A stretch of 64,000 nt of DNA from CAWGGS01 sp046704745 (GTDB taxonomy: Bacteria > Desulfobacterota > Desulfobulbia > Desulfobulbales > Desulfocapsaceae): NCBI GenBank assembly GCA_046704745.1, contig JBJKRL010000037.1:36218-100217 (forward strand), written 5' to 3'. Both the position numbers and the translations under genes were made by a program. The notes below the pieces were generated by a model, which saw only the letters and a list, made by a program, of their open reading frames with translations, was not told the DNA's origin and did no database searches. Below, in pieces: positions 43,340 to 53,214 of this stretch; position 1 is the first letter of the stretch, and each line of letters starts with the position of its first letter.

Positions 43340-43834
43340 ATGAAAAAGGTATCTTTTGCGATTTTTCTAGGTCTGGGCCTGCTCTGTATTTATCAGGCCT
43401 GGCACTATTACCCCCAATTGCCAGAACGTGTAGCGTCCCATTTCGGGCCGCATGGACATCCTGATTCCTGGACAACCAAGAAATCTTTTATTCGCTTCTA
43501 CCTGCTTTTTATTGCAGGTATTACAGTATTTTTTTCTCTTATTGGTCTGTTAACAGAAAAGGTTCCGGCGTCTCTTATGAACATGCCGAATAAAGAGTAT
43601 TGGATGGCACCCGAGCGACGTCAATCAACTTTGGATCTTCTCGCTTCCTCTTTTTTTTGGTTTGCCTCGGCAACCATGATTCTTCTGCTGGATATGTTTT
43701 ACCAGACCTTCCAGGTTCAGCTAGGCAGGACCAAGATCTTGACTCATCCCGTTTTAAGTCTTGGGATCTATATCAGTTTTTCGGTCATTCTGACTCTATT
43801 GTTGTTGATCGGATTTTTTAGGAAAAAGAAGTAA
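43340..43834 (+). CDS. DUF1648-like membrane protein
   Basis: This 164-residue inner-membrane protein opens with VSFAIFLGLGLLCIYQAWHYYPQLPERVASHFGPHGHPDSW, the DUF1648 pattern also seen in SdpI-type immunity proteins. Three further membrane spans follow and the tail is basic (FFRKKK). The start was placed at the ATG giving MKKVSF rather than ten codons upstream. The molecular role is unknown. It lies 16 bases before the malic enzyme gene. Confidence 0.75.
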   Translation: MKKVSFAIFLGLGLLCIYQAWHYYPQLPERVASHFGPHGHPDSWTTKKSFIRFYLLFIAGITVFFSLIGLLTEKVPASLMNMPNKEYWMAPERRQSTLDLLASSFFWFASATMILLLDMFYQTFQVQLGRTKILTHPVLSLGIYISFSVILTLLLLIGFFRKKK

Positions 43835-43850
43835 TGTTTGAGGAGGCTAA

Positions 43851-46133
43851 ATGCATTATGAAAAAGAGGCGCTCCGTTATCATAAGGAGCCCAGACCCGG
43901 GAAAACGGAAGTTGTTCCGACGAAACCATTCATCAGCCAGGCCGATCTGAGCCTTGCCTATACACCGGGAGTAGCCGTTCCCTGCCTGGAGATTGAAAAA
44001 GATCCACAAAAATCATTTGATTATACGAACCGGGCAAATCTGATTGCCGTTATAACCAACGGGACAGCGGTTCTTGGCCTGGGGGCCATAGGGGCTCTGG
44101 CAGGGAAACCCGTCATGGAGGGTAAGGCGGTACTTTTTAAACGCTTTGCCAATATCGATGTCTTCGATCTGGAGCTGGACACCACCGATCCGGATGAATT
44201 CATCCGCGCCGTCAAGCTTTTAGAGCCGACGTTCGGGGGGATTAACCTGGAGGACATCAAGGCTCCTGAGTGTTTCTACATTGAAGAACGATTAAAGAAA
44301 GAGATGTCGATTCCCGTCTTTCATGACGACCAGCACGGCACGGCAATTATCTCTGCTGCGGCTATGCTCAACGCAGCCGCCCTAACCGGACGGGATGTAT
44401 CAAAGATGCGGGTGGTCATTAACGGAGCCGGTGCAGCGGCCATAGCCTGCGCCCGTTTGTATGTCCTGTTGGGAGTGGAGAGGGAAAATGTAATGATGGT
44501 GGATACCCGCGGGGTTATCTACAAAGGCCGCGGACAGGGGATGAATCCCTACAAAGAGGAATTCGCAGCAGATACCGACCGCCGCACTCTTGCCGATGCT
44601 GTGGAAGGGGCGGATTTACTGCTTGGACTCTCTGTCAAAGGGGCTTTTACCGAGGAATTGTTAAAGTGTATGAATGCTTCCCCCATTATTTTTCCTCTGG
44701 CCAATCCCGATCCGGAGATCGGATATGATGAGGCCAAGAAGATCCGTCCCGATGCCATTGTCGCCACCGGACGTTCAGATTTTCCCAATCAAGTTAACAA
44801 CGTTCTTGGTTTTCCTTATATTTTCCGCGGGGCTCTTGATGTGGGGGCAAGCAGCATCAACGAGGAGATGAAGATTGCAGCGGTAAAGGCATTGGCGGAA
44901 TTGGCAAGAGAGGACGTCCCGGATGCGGTGATCAGGGCCTATGGAGGAAAACCGATCCATTTCGGGGTGGAATACATCATCCCGAAACCGCTGGACAGCC
45001 GGGTATTGCTCAAGGTGGTCCCTGCGGTGGCAGAGGCTGCGGTGCAAAGCGGTGTAGCCAGAAATACCATGCCGGAGAGAAATGTTTATATCAATAAGTT
45101 GGAAGCGACACTCGGTCCTGAGCGTGAATTGATGCGCAAGATCATTACCCGTGCCCAACAGGATCCGAAACGCATCGTTCTTGCCGAAGGCAATCTGCCG
45201 GTGGTGATCCGGGCGGCCTATCAGGCGTTGCGTGACGGTATTGCCAAACCGGTTCTGTTAGGGGATATGGACAAAATCTCCGTTCTCGCCAAAGAGTTGC
45301 AGATACCGATAACGGATATCGAGATCATTGACCCGGAGCGAAATCCCTATCTTGAAGATTTTATCGGCAAGCTCTTTCTCCTTCGCCAACGGCGGGGTTG
45401 GCCGTTGGAGGAAGTGCGGCGGCAACTGAAAAATCCGTATGTTTTTGGTGCCATGTTAGTCCGTGAAGGGATTGTCGACGGCCAGGTCCACGGGATAGCC
45501 GATTCCTACCCGAATGCCATCCGGCCTGTCCTGCAGGTCATTGAGCGCCGCCCGGGAGTATCAAAAGTTTCTGGACTTTATCTTATGATCTCAAAAAACC
45601 GGACACTTTTATTTGCCGATGCTACGGTCAACATACAGCCAACTGCCGAGGACTTGGCGGAAATCGCTATTCTCGCCAGTGAAAAGGCGGTGTTTTTCGA
45701 TATGTTGCCGCGTATTGCCATGCTCTCGTTCTCCAACTTCGGCAATGTCCGGCATCCCGAGGCCGATAAAGTAATCAAGGCGATGAACATTGTCAGACAT
45801 AGACGGCCTGATCTGATCATCGACGGCGAAATGCAGGCTGACACAGCAGTGGTCGATGAGATGCTCAACGAGCGCTTCCCCTTTAATCGGTTGGGAATGT
45901 CCGCCAATGTACTGATCTTTCCTGATCTCACTTCCGGCAACGTCTCGTACAAGCTGCTCGATCGATTGGGTGGAGCCAAGGCCATCGGACCTCTGTTGAT
46001 GGGGCTGAGCAGACCTTTCAATGTGGTTCAACGCAACAGCGATATGGAAAATCTCGTGACCATAATAGCGATCACGGTTGCTCAGGCTCAGGAGCAAAGG
46101 AATCTGGGAAGGCTTGAAGAATACCCCCTTTGA
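43851..46133 (+). CDS. maeB: NADP-dependent malic enzyme with phosphotransacetylase-like C-terminal domain
   Basis: This 760-residue protein matches MaeB, which decarboxylates malate to pyruvate with NADP. The N-terminal malic domain has SLAYTPGVAVPC, GINLEDIKAPECFYIEERLK and VFHDDQHGTAIISAAA. The NAD(P)-binding segment is VVINGAGAAAIACARLY. From about residue 430 the phosphotransacetylase-like domain (RIVLAEGNLPVVIRAAYQAL; MLSFSNFGNVRHPEADKV) acts as a regulatory region in E. coli MaeB. GAGGAGG precedes the ATG. In a sulfate reducer it would link the C4 acids to pyruvate. Confidence 0.94.
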   Translation: MHYEKEALRYHKEPRPGKTEVVPTKPFISQADLSLAYTPGVAVPCLEIEKDPQKSFDYTNRANLIAVITNGTAVLGLGAIGALAGKPVMEGKAVLFKRFANIDVFDLELDTTDPDEFIRAVKLLEPTFGGINLEDIKAPECFYIEERLKKEMSIPVFHDDQHGTAIISAAAMLNAAALTGRDVSKMRVVINGAGAAAIACARLYVLLGVERENVMMVDTRGVIYKGRGQGMNPYKEEFAADTDRRTLADAVEGADLLLGLSVKGAFTEELLKCMNASPIIFPLANPDPEIGYDEAKKIRPDAIVATGRSDFPNQVNNVLGFPYIFRGALDVGASSINEEMKIAAVKALAELAREDVPDAVIRAYGGKPIHFGVEYIIPKPLDSRVLLKVVPAVAEAAVQSGVARNTMPERNVYINKLEATLGPERELMRKIITRAQQDPKRIVLAEGNLPVVIRAAYQALRDGIAKPVLLGDMDKISVLAKELQIPITDIEIIDPERNPYLEDFIGKLFLLRQRRGWPLEEVRRQLKNPYVFGAMLVREGIVDGQVHGIADSYPNAIRPVLQVIERRPGVSKVSGLYLMISKNRTLLFADATVNIQPTAEDLAEIAILASEKAVFFDMLPRIAMLSFSNFGNVRHPEADKVIKAMNIVRHRRPDLIIDGEMQADTAVVDEMLNERFPFNRLGMSANVLIFPDLTSGNVSYKLLDRLGGAKAIGPLLMGLSRPFNVVQRNSDMENLVTIIAITVAQAQEQRNLGRLEEYPL

Positions 46134-46203
46134 CCCGGGCATAATCTGCAGCCGACTCTCTAAGAGTCAACCACGCTTTTGTTTCGGGAGTTAAAAGAGA
46201 ATC

Positions 46204-48279
46204 ATGGCATTACCACGGATACTCTTTGTTGATGACGAAGAAGAGATACTACGGTCAATTCAACGTGAATTCCATTTTGAACCGCTGGAAATCCTTACTG
46301 CAACTTCTGCTGTTGAAGCGCTGAATATCCTTAGCAGAGAGAATGTGGATGTTATCGTCAGCGATGATCGGATGCCTGGAATGACGGGAAGTGAACTGTT
46401 GATGGAGGTCAACCGGCTCTATCCCGAGATCTGCAAGATCATGCTTACCGGCCACGGAAATTTTACCTCTGCAGTACGGACCATAAACGAGGCCCGGATA
46501 TTCAGGTTTTTGTTAAAACCGGTATCGGGAGAAGAGCTTATTGGTATCATCCATCATGCGCTGCAGGAGCGGTCGAGGACAGAGGATCTCCTGACCTTGT
46601 CGCAACAGGTCGGTAATGTTTGTACCTGCACAATCCGTTTTGATGATGAAGGCCGGCCTGCATCCTTTATTTGGTCGAAAAATACCCGCTCGCTCTTGGG
46701 AATGAAAGCCGATGAACCGCTGGATTCATGGGAAATACTCGAGAGGCATTTGCATAGGGAGGATAGAGACAGGATGGCATCCTTTTACAAATCCTGCCTC
46801 TATCGCGGCGTCTGTACAGATATAGAATTCCGGGTGGTCCTCGGCCACAGACTGGTCAGATGGATCTCCCAGACGTGTGAGATAAGCCGGGATGCACGGG
46901 GAGAACCGGTGCAACTGCTTTTTATTTTAAAGGATATAACCGAAGATAAGCGATATCGTGAGTGGTTGGAGGAGCAGGCCTTCCGGGATAACCTGACAGG
47001 ACTCGGCAATCGGGCCTTGCTGTTCAGATTCCTGGAAGAAGCCTTCTGCGGTCGTACAGCCGTGGGAGAAGTCGCGGTTATCTTTCTTGACCTGGATGAT
47101 TTCAAGCTGATCAACGACAGCCTGGGGCATCAGGTTGGCGACTGGCTTCTCAGGTCCTTTGCCGAACGTCTGCAGGAAACAGTGCCGGCAGGCATCACGA
47201 CAGTCAGATTGGGCGGAGATGAGTTTGCTCTTTTGTTTCACGGTCCGAAGGCGCAAATTCAGGCTGAGAAATACGCAAAATGTATTCTTCAAGCCTTGAA
47301 GGATCCTTTTTTTATTCATGAGTATAAATTCCATATTTCGGCTTCAATCGGTGTTGCAGGTAACTTTTCGGCACACTGTACGGCGGAAGAGATTCTGCGG
47401 AACGCGGATACGGCCATGTATGCCGCAAAATCACAGGGGAAACGCGGATATCAGGTCTTTGACCAGGTTATGCATAACCGGACCGCCGAACGCTTCGAGT
47501 TATTGGGCGATATGCGCAGGGCCCTAACCGATGGACAGATCTTTCCTTTCTTTCAACCGATCATCAGTCTTGACAACATGGAACTTGCCGGATATGAAGC
47601 ACTGGCTCGCTGGCAACATCCGGCAAAAGGGATGGTGATGCCGTCGCTTTTTATTCCCCTTGCCGAAGAGTCGGGCCTGATAACCTCGTTGGGAATGACG
47701 ATCATGGACATCGCCTGCGCCCAGGCAAGGCAGTGGCAGAGAAATTTTTCCGCTGCCTCTTATATGAGCATAAACGTCTCCTCTCTGCAGTTCAGACAGC
47801 AGGATCTGGCCAAGCATATCATCGAGGTTTTGCAGAGGCATAGGCTGGATCCCAGGTTGATAAAGATTGAGATAACTGAAAGTGGAATAATGGAGGATGT
47901 TGAGCTTTCTCTTTCCCTCATGGACGAGCTGAGAAGAATCGGAGTGCGCCTACAGATTGACGATTTCGGAACGGGATATTCTTCGCTGAGTTACCTGCGA
48001 AAAATTCCGGCCGAAAGCATAAAGGTTGACCAATCCTTCGTTATCGGCATGGAAGGGGATGCGGAAAAGCAGGCCATTGTTAAAACCATCATCAATCTGG
48101 CTTGCGGTCTGGGTTTGAAGGTTGTGGCTGAAGGAATAGAAACCGTAGATCAACTTAGTCTTCTCAGATCGTACGGATGCCAGTACGGACAAGGGTTTCT
48201 CTTTGATCAGCCCCTCTCGCCTGAGGAAGCGGTGCTTCGGCGGGATTACAGTCGCTTTGTTGTCCCGGGTTCAGAGTAA
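46204..48279 (+). CDS. Response regulator with PAS, GGDEF and EAL domains
   Basis: This 691-residue cytoplasmic protein has a receiver (LFVDDEEEILRSIQ; VSDDRMPGMTG; KPVSGEEL), a PAS-like region near 135-255, and a GGDEF domain with an intact active motif (TVRLGGDEFALLFHG near 340). The EAL domain opens GYEALARWQHP near 463 and includes QIDDFGTGYSSLSYL and VVAEGIETVDQ. Both the cyclase and phosphodiesterase signatures look intact, so it may make or degrade c-di-GMP depending on phosphorylation. No kinase is adjacent. Confidence 0.94.
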   Translation: MALPRILFVDDEEEILRSIQREFHFEPLEILTATSAVEALNILSRENVDVIVSDDRMPGMTGSELLMEVNRLYPEICKIMLTGHGNFTSAVRTINEARIFRFLLKPVSGEELIGIIHHALQERSRTEDLLTLSQQVGNVCTCTIRFDDEGRPASFIWSKNTRSLLGMKADEPLDSWEILERHLHREDRDRMASFYKSCLYRGVCTDIEFRVVLGHRLVRWISQTCEISRDARGEPVQLLFILKDITEDKRYREWLEEQAFRDNLTGLGNRALLFRFLEEAFCGRTAVGEVAVIFLDLDDFKLINDSLGHQVGDWLLRSFAERLQETVPAGITTVRLGGDEFALLFHGPKAQIQAEKYAKCILQALKDPFFIHEYKFHISASIGVAGNFSAHCTAEEILRNADTAMYAAKSQGKRGYQVFDQVMHNRTAERFELLGDMRRALTDGQIFPFFQPIISLDNMELAGYEALARWQHPAKGMVMPSLFIPLAEESGLITSLGMTIMDIACAQARQWQRNFSAASYMSINVSSLQFRQQDLAKHIIEVLQRHRLDPRLIKIEITESGIMEDVELSLSLMDELRRIGVRLQIDDFGTGYSSLSYLRKIPAESIKVDQSFVIGMEGDAEKQAIVKTIINLACGLGLKVVAEGIETVDQLSLLRSYGCQYGQGFLFDQPLSPEEAVLRRDYSRFVVPGSE

Positions 48280-48308
48280 CAGACAATCTCTAGCAGATAT
48301 AAAAGAGC

Positions 48309-49157
48309 ATGGAAAATTCAAAATTAGTCTCCGTACATGGCGGTCATAGCGGCCAATTCTGCCATCATGCAACAGATACCTTGGAGGAGATCATTTGCGC
48401 CTATATCCGGCATGGGTTTTCCTGGGTGGGGATTACCGAGCATGTGCCGGGTTTGAATGCAGACCTTCTTTATCCGGACCAAAAGGAGGCGGGGCTTACC
48501 CCTGCCTCCCTTTATGACAGTTTTGCCGCCTATATCGTCGAATGCAAGAGGCTGAAAAAGAAGTATGCCTCACAACTCACGATCTTCGTTGCCATGGAGA
48601 TCGAGACCTATAGCGGCTATGAAACCTTCATTTCCCGGTTGACTGAACGTTTTAGGCCGGAATATATGGTTGGCTCAGTGCATTTTGTCGATGATATGGG
48701 ATTTGATTATTCCAGGGAACAATACTCTGCCACGGCCAAGAAGCTGGGCGGGCTGGATGCTCTGTATTGCCGTTACTTCGATCAGCAATATGAGATGATA
48801 AAGCTCCTTAACCCTGCCGTGGTGGGCCATTTCGACCTCATTCGTCTTTTTGATCCCGAATATCGCACAAGATTACTCAAACCCGATATAGCCCGCCGTG
48901 TACGGCGTAATCTTGAACTGATCAGGGAGCGGGACCTGATCCTTGATTTCAATCTCCGCTCGCTTCTAAAAGGTGCGGAAGAACCCTACATCAGTCGCTC
49001 GATCCTTTTACAGGCCCTTGAACTCGGTATCGCCGTTGTTCCCGGTGATGACTCGCATGGGTTGTCTTCCATCGGTATCAATATGGACAAGGGAATCGCC
49101 ATGTTAACCGAACTCGGTTTCGATACCAATTGGAGGGTGCCGGTCTTAAACAGATGA
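48309..49157 (+). CDS. PHP-domain histidinol-phosphatase
   Basis: This 282-residue PHP phosphoesterase opens with SVHGGHSGQFCHHATDTLEEIICAYIRHGFSWVGITEHVPG, the metal-binding HGGHS and EH motifs. AMEIETYSG, GSVHFVDDMGFD, VGHFDLIRLF and VVPGDDSHGLSSIG supply the remaining ligands. It resembles HisJ/HisK-type histidinol-phosphatases, the eighth step of histidine synthesis, although other PHP phosphatases share this fold. No other his gene is in the window. It lies 29 bases after the GGDEF-EAL gene. Confidence 0.85.
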   Translation: MENSKLVSVHGGHSGQFCHHATDTLEEIICAYIRHGFSWVGITEHVPGLNADLLYPDQKEAGLTPASLYDSFAAYIVECKRLKKKYASQLTIFVAMEIETYSGYETFISRLTERFRPEYMVGSVHFVDDMGFDYSREQYSATAKKLGGLDALYCRYFDQQYEMIKLLNPAVVGHFDLIRLFDPEYRTRLLKPDIARRVRRNLELIRERDLILDFNLRSLLKGAEEPYISRSILLQALELGIAVVPGDDSHGLSSIGINMDKGIAMLTELGFDTNWRVPVLNR

Positions 49158-49217
49158 TTTTTTGTTTACACTTGAAAGACACCCTCCCTACATCTCCTGC
49201 CTACCATTCCTCTATTT

Positions 49218-50018
49218 TCAGAAGCTGCGGCTCATGAGTTTTTTATTGAATACAAGGTCGATATTATCCACCAGGTTGTTCAAGGCAAAGGTGCCGACAA
49301 CCCTATTATCGTTGTTTTTCACTACGGCCCTGTGAATACGATGAGCCCGCAAGGTGATGATCCCTTGGGCTATTGTATCCATCTCCTGTACCGTAACCAC
49401 GGGTGAAGTCATTATCTTGTTCAGTGTAATGGCTGCAATATTTTGACCGTAACTTAGCGCGCTCACCGCATCTTTTTCACTGACCAAGCCTATGGGAGCA
49501 TCACCATCCATTACGATGGCACAACAGGTTTTCTTTTCCAGTATGGAGATCCCGGTCTGTTTGAGGGAGGAATCGGGCTTTTCCAAAACGATGTTGGTAT
49601 ACATAATGTCCTTAACCAAAGCCGAGGATGAGAAACTGTCGCTGCTTACCATATTGACGATGTTGCCTGGGGTAACACTTCCCTGTATTCTTCCTTCCTC
49701 GGAGACTATTCCTATATGACGAATCTGGTTCTTTTTCATGAACTCGCAGGCATCCTCTATACTGTCGCTTGGGTGCATACTCAACAGTGGACTGGACATG
49801 ACATCTTGCACGGAGGCGGTCAATAGGTCAATTCCTTTGATCGCTCGTTCCATGACTTTTCTTTCCGTAATTATCCCAACCGGCATATCGTTTTTAAGTA
49901 CAAACAGAAAGCTTATGTGCCTGTCACGCATGACTCCTAAGGCCTTGCCCATGGATTCATGGTCTTCTACGTAAAAATAACCCTGTGTCATGACACTTCT
50001 CAAAGAAATGTTAAACAT
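49218..50018 (-). CDS. Protein with four CBS domains
   Basis: This 266-residue protein consists of four CBS modules in two Bateman pairs: VMSSPLLSMHPSDSIEDACEFMKKNQIRHIGIV, VKDIMYTNIVLEKPDSSL and IMTSPVVTVQEMDTIAQGIITLRAHRIHRAVV are clear repeats, preceded by a first one with MGKALGVMRDRHISFLFV. CBS pairs sense adenine nucleotides and similar ligands. There is no catalytic domain. AGGAGG precedes the ATG. It faces the histidinol-phosphatase gene and diverges from nfnA. Confidence 0.88.
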   Translation of the reverse strand: MFNISLRSVMTQGYFYVEDHESMGKALGVMRDRHISFLFVLKNDMPVGIITERKVMERAIKGIDLLTASVQDVMSSPLLSMHPSDSIEDACEFMKKNQIRHIGIVSEEGRIQGSVTPGNIVNMVSSDSFSSSALVKDIMYTNIVLEKPDSSLKQTGISILEKKTCCAIVMDGDAPIGLVSEKDAVSALSYGQNIAAITLNKIMTSPVVTVQEMDTIAQGIITLRAHRIHRAVVKNNDNRVVGTFALNNLVDNIDLVFNKKLMSRSF

Positions 50019-50460
50019 TGCTTACCTCCTGTTTTTCGAGATGAGGGTTGTGAGGTGATCATGGAGATTTGGTTGAGGTCCTTCAATTTGAGTATAGTGC
50101 AAATGCAAATTTAATTGAAGGGGTATGGCAAAAAGAATTTTACAGGGCTGTACTCGAGTAATTTTATTGGCACAAGAAAGAAAAAAACCAATTTGAAAAA
50201 ATCGGGCGAAAAGATCTACATTGTGGTATGGTTATCAGGTTGGAAAAAAGAACTAAGCTCGGAAAGACAAGGGGTTGCTCCTTTATCTCTATAGGATTTT
50301 GTCAGGATGGATGGAGTCGCCCTATCGGCTTGGATTTTGGTACTTTGAGGTTGATTTAATACCGAACTTGTGCTTATTTGCACTGTGCACTTTTCGCCAC
50401 GCCCAGGGTTTAGGTTACCTGTTTTATATTATAAACGGAATTTTTATCATGGAGAAAAAA
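50019..50460. other. Intergenic region upstream of nfnA
   Basis: This 442-base AT-rich spacer separates the CBS gene and nfnA. The reading frame of nfnA is open upstream to 50275 but reads as non-native sequence without a ribosome binding site. I see no convincing promoter, riboswitch or repeat. Confidence 0.4.
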
Positions 50461-51297
50461 ATGTTCAAGATCGTGCGACGTGAAGAAATGACTGGAGGGA
50501 CCGTGATTCTCAATGAGATAGAGGCACCACTCATCGCGAAAAAGGCCCGTCCCGGTCAGTTCGTAATCCTGAAGGCAAATGAGGATGGAGAACGGATTCC
50601 TCTTACCATGGCGGATTCGAATCCGGAAAAAGGTACCATTACAATTATCTACATGGTAGTGGGTAAATCAACAGCCCTCTTCAAGACCTTGCAGGTCGGT
50701 GATGCGTACCAGGATATCATCGGTCCTCTTGGCAAAGCGACCCACCTGGAAAAGCTAGGCAAAGTTATCTGTGTCGGCGGTGGCACCGGTGTTGCCGTAC
50801 TGCATCCCATTACCAGGGGACTTAAAGAGATCGGCAATGACGTGACCTGTATCATTGGTGCACGGACCAAGGATCTTCTGATCCTTGAGAACGAGATGAG
50901 AAAGGCCTCTCATGATCTGCGAATCTGCACTGACGACGGCACCTATGGCCATCACGGTTTTGTGACCCAGGTCATGGAGGACGTTTTGAAGTCGGAGGAT
51001 GTAAAGTTGGTGGTGGCGATCGGACCGGTTCCGATGATGAAGGCGGTGAGCAATATCACCAAGGGATACAATGTGCCGACGATGGTAAGCCTGAATCCAA
51101 TTATGGTTGACGGAACCGGGATGTGCGGCGGTTGCCGGGTTACGATCGGCAATGAGACGAAATTCGCCTGTGTCGATGGCCCCGAATTTGATGGTCATCA
51201 GGTCGATTATGATGAATTGATCAAGCGGCTGCAGGCGTATCAGGAAGAAGAAAGGGAATGCCACAGGCAATTCTGCACGATTCGTGATGCAAAATAA
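50461..51297 (+). CDS. nfnA: NfnA/SudB: FAD/NAD-binding subunit of ferredoxin:NADP oxidoreductase (sulfide dehydrogenase)
   Basis: This 278-residue protein is the small subunit of NADH-dependent ferredoxin:NADP oxidoreductase (also called SudB), with a ferredoxin-reductase-like FAD domain and an NAD site. Visible motifs are RPGQFVILKANEDGERIPLTMAD, GKVICVGGGTGVAVLHPITRG, and the [2Fe-2S] Cys cluster MVDGTGMCGGCRVTIGNETKFACVDGPEFDGH near the C-terminus. It bifurcates electrons between NADH, NADPH and ferredoxin. GGAG seven bases upstream supports this ATG; another ATG lies four codons earlier. nfnB follows 81 bases later. Confidence 0.92.
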   Translation: MFKIVRREEMTGGTVILNEIEAPLIAKKARPGQFVILKANEDGERIPLTMADSNPEKGTITIIYMVVGKSTALFKTLQVGDAYQDIIGPLGKATHLEKLGKVICVGGGTGVAVLHPITRGLKEIGNDVTCIIGARTKDLLILENEMRKASHDLRICTDDGTYGHHGFVTQVMEDVLKSEDVKLVVAIGPVPMMKAVSNITKGYNVPTMVSLNPIMVDGTGMCGGCRVTIGNETKFACVDGPEFDGHQVDYDELIKRLQAYQEEERECHRQFCTIRDAK

Positions 51298-51378
51298 TTG
51301 TTCTGCGAAAAAGGTAACAGACAGACTTTGAATGAAAAACCCACTCGGTAATTCGAGTGTATCCATATGGAGGGAAAA

Positions 51379-52791
51379 ATGGCCGCCAAGGATGAAAAAA
51401 CCGAAAAAAAATCAAGAATGCCGATGCCTGAGCAGGAGCCCAAGGTCAGGGCTAGGAACTTTTTGGAAGTTCCCACCGGCTATACAATGAAAATGGCCCA
51501 GGCAGAGGCCGAACGATGTCTGCAATGTAAAAAGCCGGGCTGCGTGACGGGCTGTCCTGTAGGAGTTAATATCCCGGGTTTTATAGATCTCATTGCCCAG
51601 GGAGATATGACCGGAGCCATCCGCAACCTTTGGGGTAAGAACGCTCTACCGGCAGTCTGCGGTAGGGTCTGCCCCCAGGAAATCCAATGTGAAGGAAACT
51701 GTATACTCGGCAAGAAAGGCGAACCGGTTGCCATCGGCAATCTGGAACGTTTTTGCGCCGATTATGAACGAGAGCATGGTACCGGTGAGCTGCCGCCCAA
51801 AGAAGCAAGTACCGGCAAGAGAGTGGCCGTCGTCGGTTCCGGGCCCTCCGGGCTTACCGTGGCAGGCGATCTGATAAGGAAAGGGCACGATGTCACAATC
51901 TTTGAGGCATTCCATAAGGCTGGCGGTGTGTTAGTTTATGGTATTCCCGAATTTCGGCTGCCTAAGACCATTGTTGCCAATGAGGTGAATTTTCTCTCAC
52001 GACTTGGAGTCAATATCGAATGTAATGCCGTAGTGGGAAGGACAGTCACGCTTGACGAGCTTTTTGCAGAGGGATACGATGCCATCTATGTGGGCGTCGG
52101 AGCCGGCTTGCCCAAATTCATGAACCTGCCCGGGGAAAATCTTGTCGGTATCCTGTCGGCAAATGAGTATCTGACCCGTGCTAACCTGATGAAGGCCTAC
52201 AAATATCCAGAGGTGGATACCCCGATTCCGAAAGGCAAGAATGTTGTGGTATTGGGAGCCGGAAACGTGGCCATGGATTCAGCCCGTACTGCCATGCGTC
52301 TTGGAGCTGAAAGCGTCAAGATTGTTTACAGGCGATCTCAAGAAGAGATGCCGGCCAGAAAGGCCGAGATTCATCATGCCCAGGAAGAGGGAATCGAGCT
52401 GTGCCTGCTCACCAATCCCACCCAATATCTCGGCAATGAAAAGGGTCGTTTGACCGGAATGGAGTGCCTTCGTATGGAATTGGGCGAGCCGGATGCTTCC
52501 GGCAGAAGGCGGCCGGTTGCCATAAAAGGCTCGGAGTTTAAAATTGACTGCGATCTGTGTATAGTCGCCGTCGGCTCGGGTGCCAATCCCCTTTTGACCA
52601 GTGAGACGACAGACATGCAATTGAACAAATGGGGGTATATCATTACCGACCAGCAGACCGGCAAGACCACCAAAAAAGGGGTATGGGCAGGAGGTGATAT
52701 CGTCACCGGTGCTGCTACTGTCATTCTGGCCATGGGAGCCGGCAGACAGGCGGCGGACTCCATCCACAACTATCTGACCCTGGGCTGGTAA
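51379..52791 (+). CDS. nfnB: NfnB/SudA: glutamate synthase small-subunit-like NADPH subunit of the Nfn complex
   Basis: This 470-residue protein resembles NfnB/SudA and GltD. An N-terminal double [4Fe-4S] region comes first (AERCLQCKKPGCVTGCPVGVNIP; CGRVCPQEIQCEGNCILGKKGEPVAIG). The first dinucleotide fold is RVAVVGSGPSGLTVAGDL, with GGVLVYGIPEFRLPK. The NADPH fold is VVVLGAGNVAMDSARTAMRLGA, and the C-terminal FAD contact is GVWAGGDIVTGAATVILAMGAGR. Pairing with nfnA marks it as Nfn rather than glutamate synthase. The ATG is preceded by GGAGG; an ATG four codons upstream is also open. Confidence 0.92.
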   Translation: MAAKDEKTEKKSRMPMPEQEPKVRARNFLEVPTGYTMKMAQAEAERCLQCKKPGCVTGCPVGVNIPGFIDLIAQGDMTGAIRNLWGKNALPAVCGRVCPQEIQCEGNCILGKKGEPVAIGNLERFCADYEREHGTGELPPKEASTGKRVAVVGSGPSGLTVAGDLIRKGHDVTIFEAFHKAGGVLVYGIPEFRLPKTIVANEVNFLSRLGVNIECNAVVGRTVTLDELFAEGYDAIYVGVGAGLPKFMNLPGENLVGILSANEYLTRANLMKAYKYPEVDTPIPKGKNVVVLGAGNVAMDSARTAMRLGAESVKIVYRRSQEEMPARKAEIHHAQEEGIELCLLTNPTQYLGNEKGRLTGMECLRMELGEPDASGRRRPVAIKGSEFKIDCDLCIVAVGSGANPLLTSETTDMQLNKWGYIITDQQTGKTTKKGVWAGGDIVTGAATVILAMGAGRQAADSIHNYLTLGW

Positions 52792-52827
52792 GTTTCAGCA
52801 AAGGGGTATTGCCAATTTAGGGAAGTC

Positions 52828-52857
52828 AAAGCCTGCCGGTATTTCGGCAGGCTTTTT
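52828..52857 (+). terminator. Rho-independent terminator of nfnAB
   Basis: AAAGCCTGCCG and CGGCAGGC form a GC-rich stem around a six-base loop, followed by TTTTTT. It lies 37 bases after the nfnB stop codon. Confidence 0.92.
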
Positions 52858-52870
52858 TATTATTTTATCT

Positions 52871-53040
52871 GGTTACCACTAAATTTCAGGTAAAAACGAC
52901 GGGGTCGTAGCCACCCCTTTCACGGGACGCCATAAACCCTTCCCTGGGGGCTTGACTGGTGCCCATCCAGCTCACAGACACCCGTGAAAAGGGTGGCCAC
53001 AACCCCTCTTTACGGACAAAGCTGAGAATAAGTGGTAATT
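52871..53040. repeat. Palindromic intergenic repeat, copy B (170 bp)
   Basis: The outer arms GTTACCACTAAATTTCAG and CTGAGAATAAGTGGTAAT face each other. The inner arms GTCGTAGCCACCCC and GGGTGGCCACAACC pair, and the core reads GGGACGCCATAAACCC. It is nearly identical to the copy at 57.31 kb over its right half. It lies directly after the nfnB terminator. Confidence 0.9.
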
Positions 53041-53214
53041 AATTTATTTTAAAGTTCAACAATGGTCCGTTCCACAATACGGGAAAGCCGAATTTCAGGG
53101 AGAAGATTTTTTATTTCCAGGGGTGGTGTCGTTTTGTGAGTTTGCCCTTATTTTATTAGGACAAGAAACGAATTTCCAAGGGACTGATTATTAGCAGGGG
53201 GATCCCAAAAATAG

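Noticed and set aside
53020..53214. CTGAGA upstream of thiD as part of a thiamine riboswitch
   Set aside because: The CTGAGA belongs to the right arm of repeat copy B, and the other conserved segments of the TPP riboswitch (ACCTGA..GGATAATGCC) are absent.
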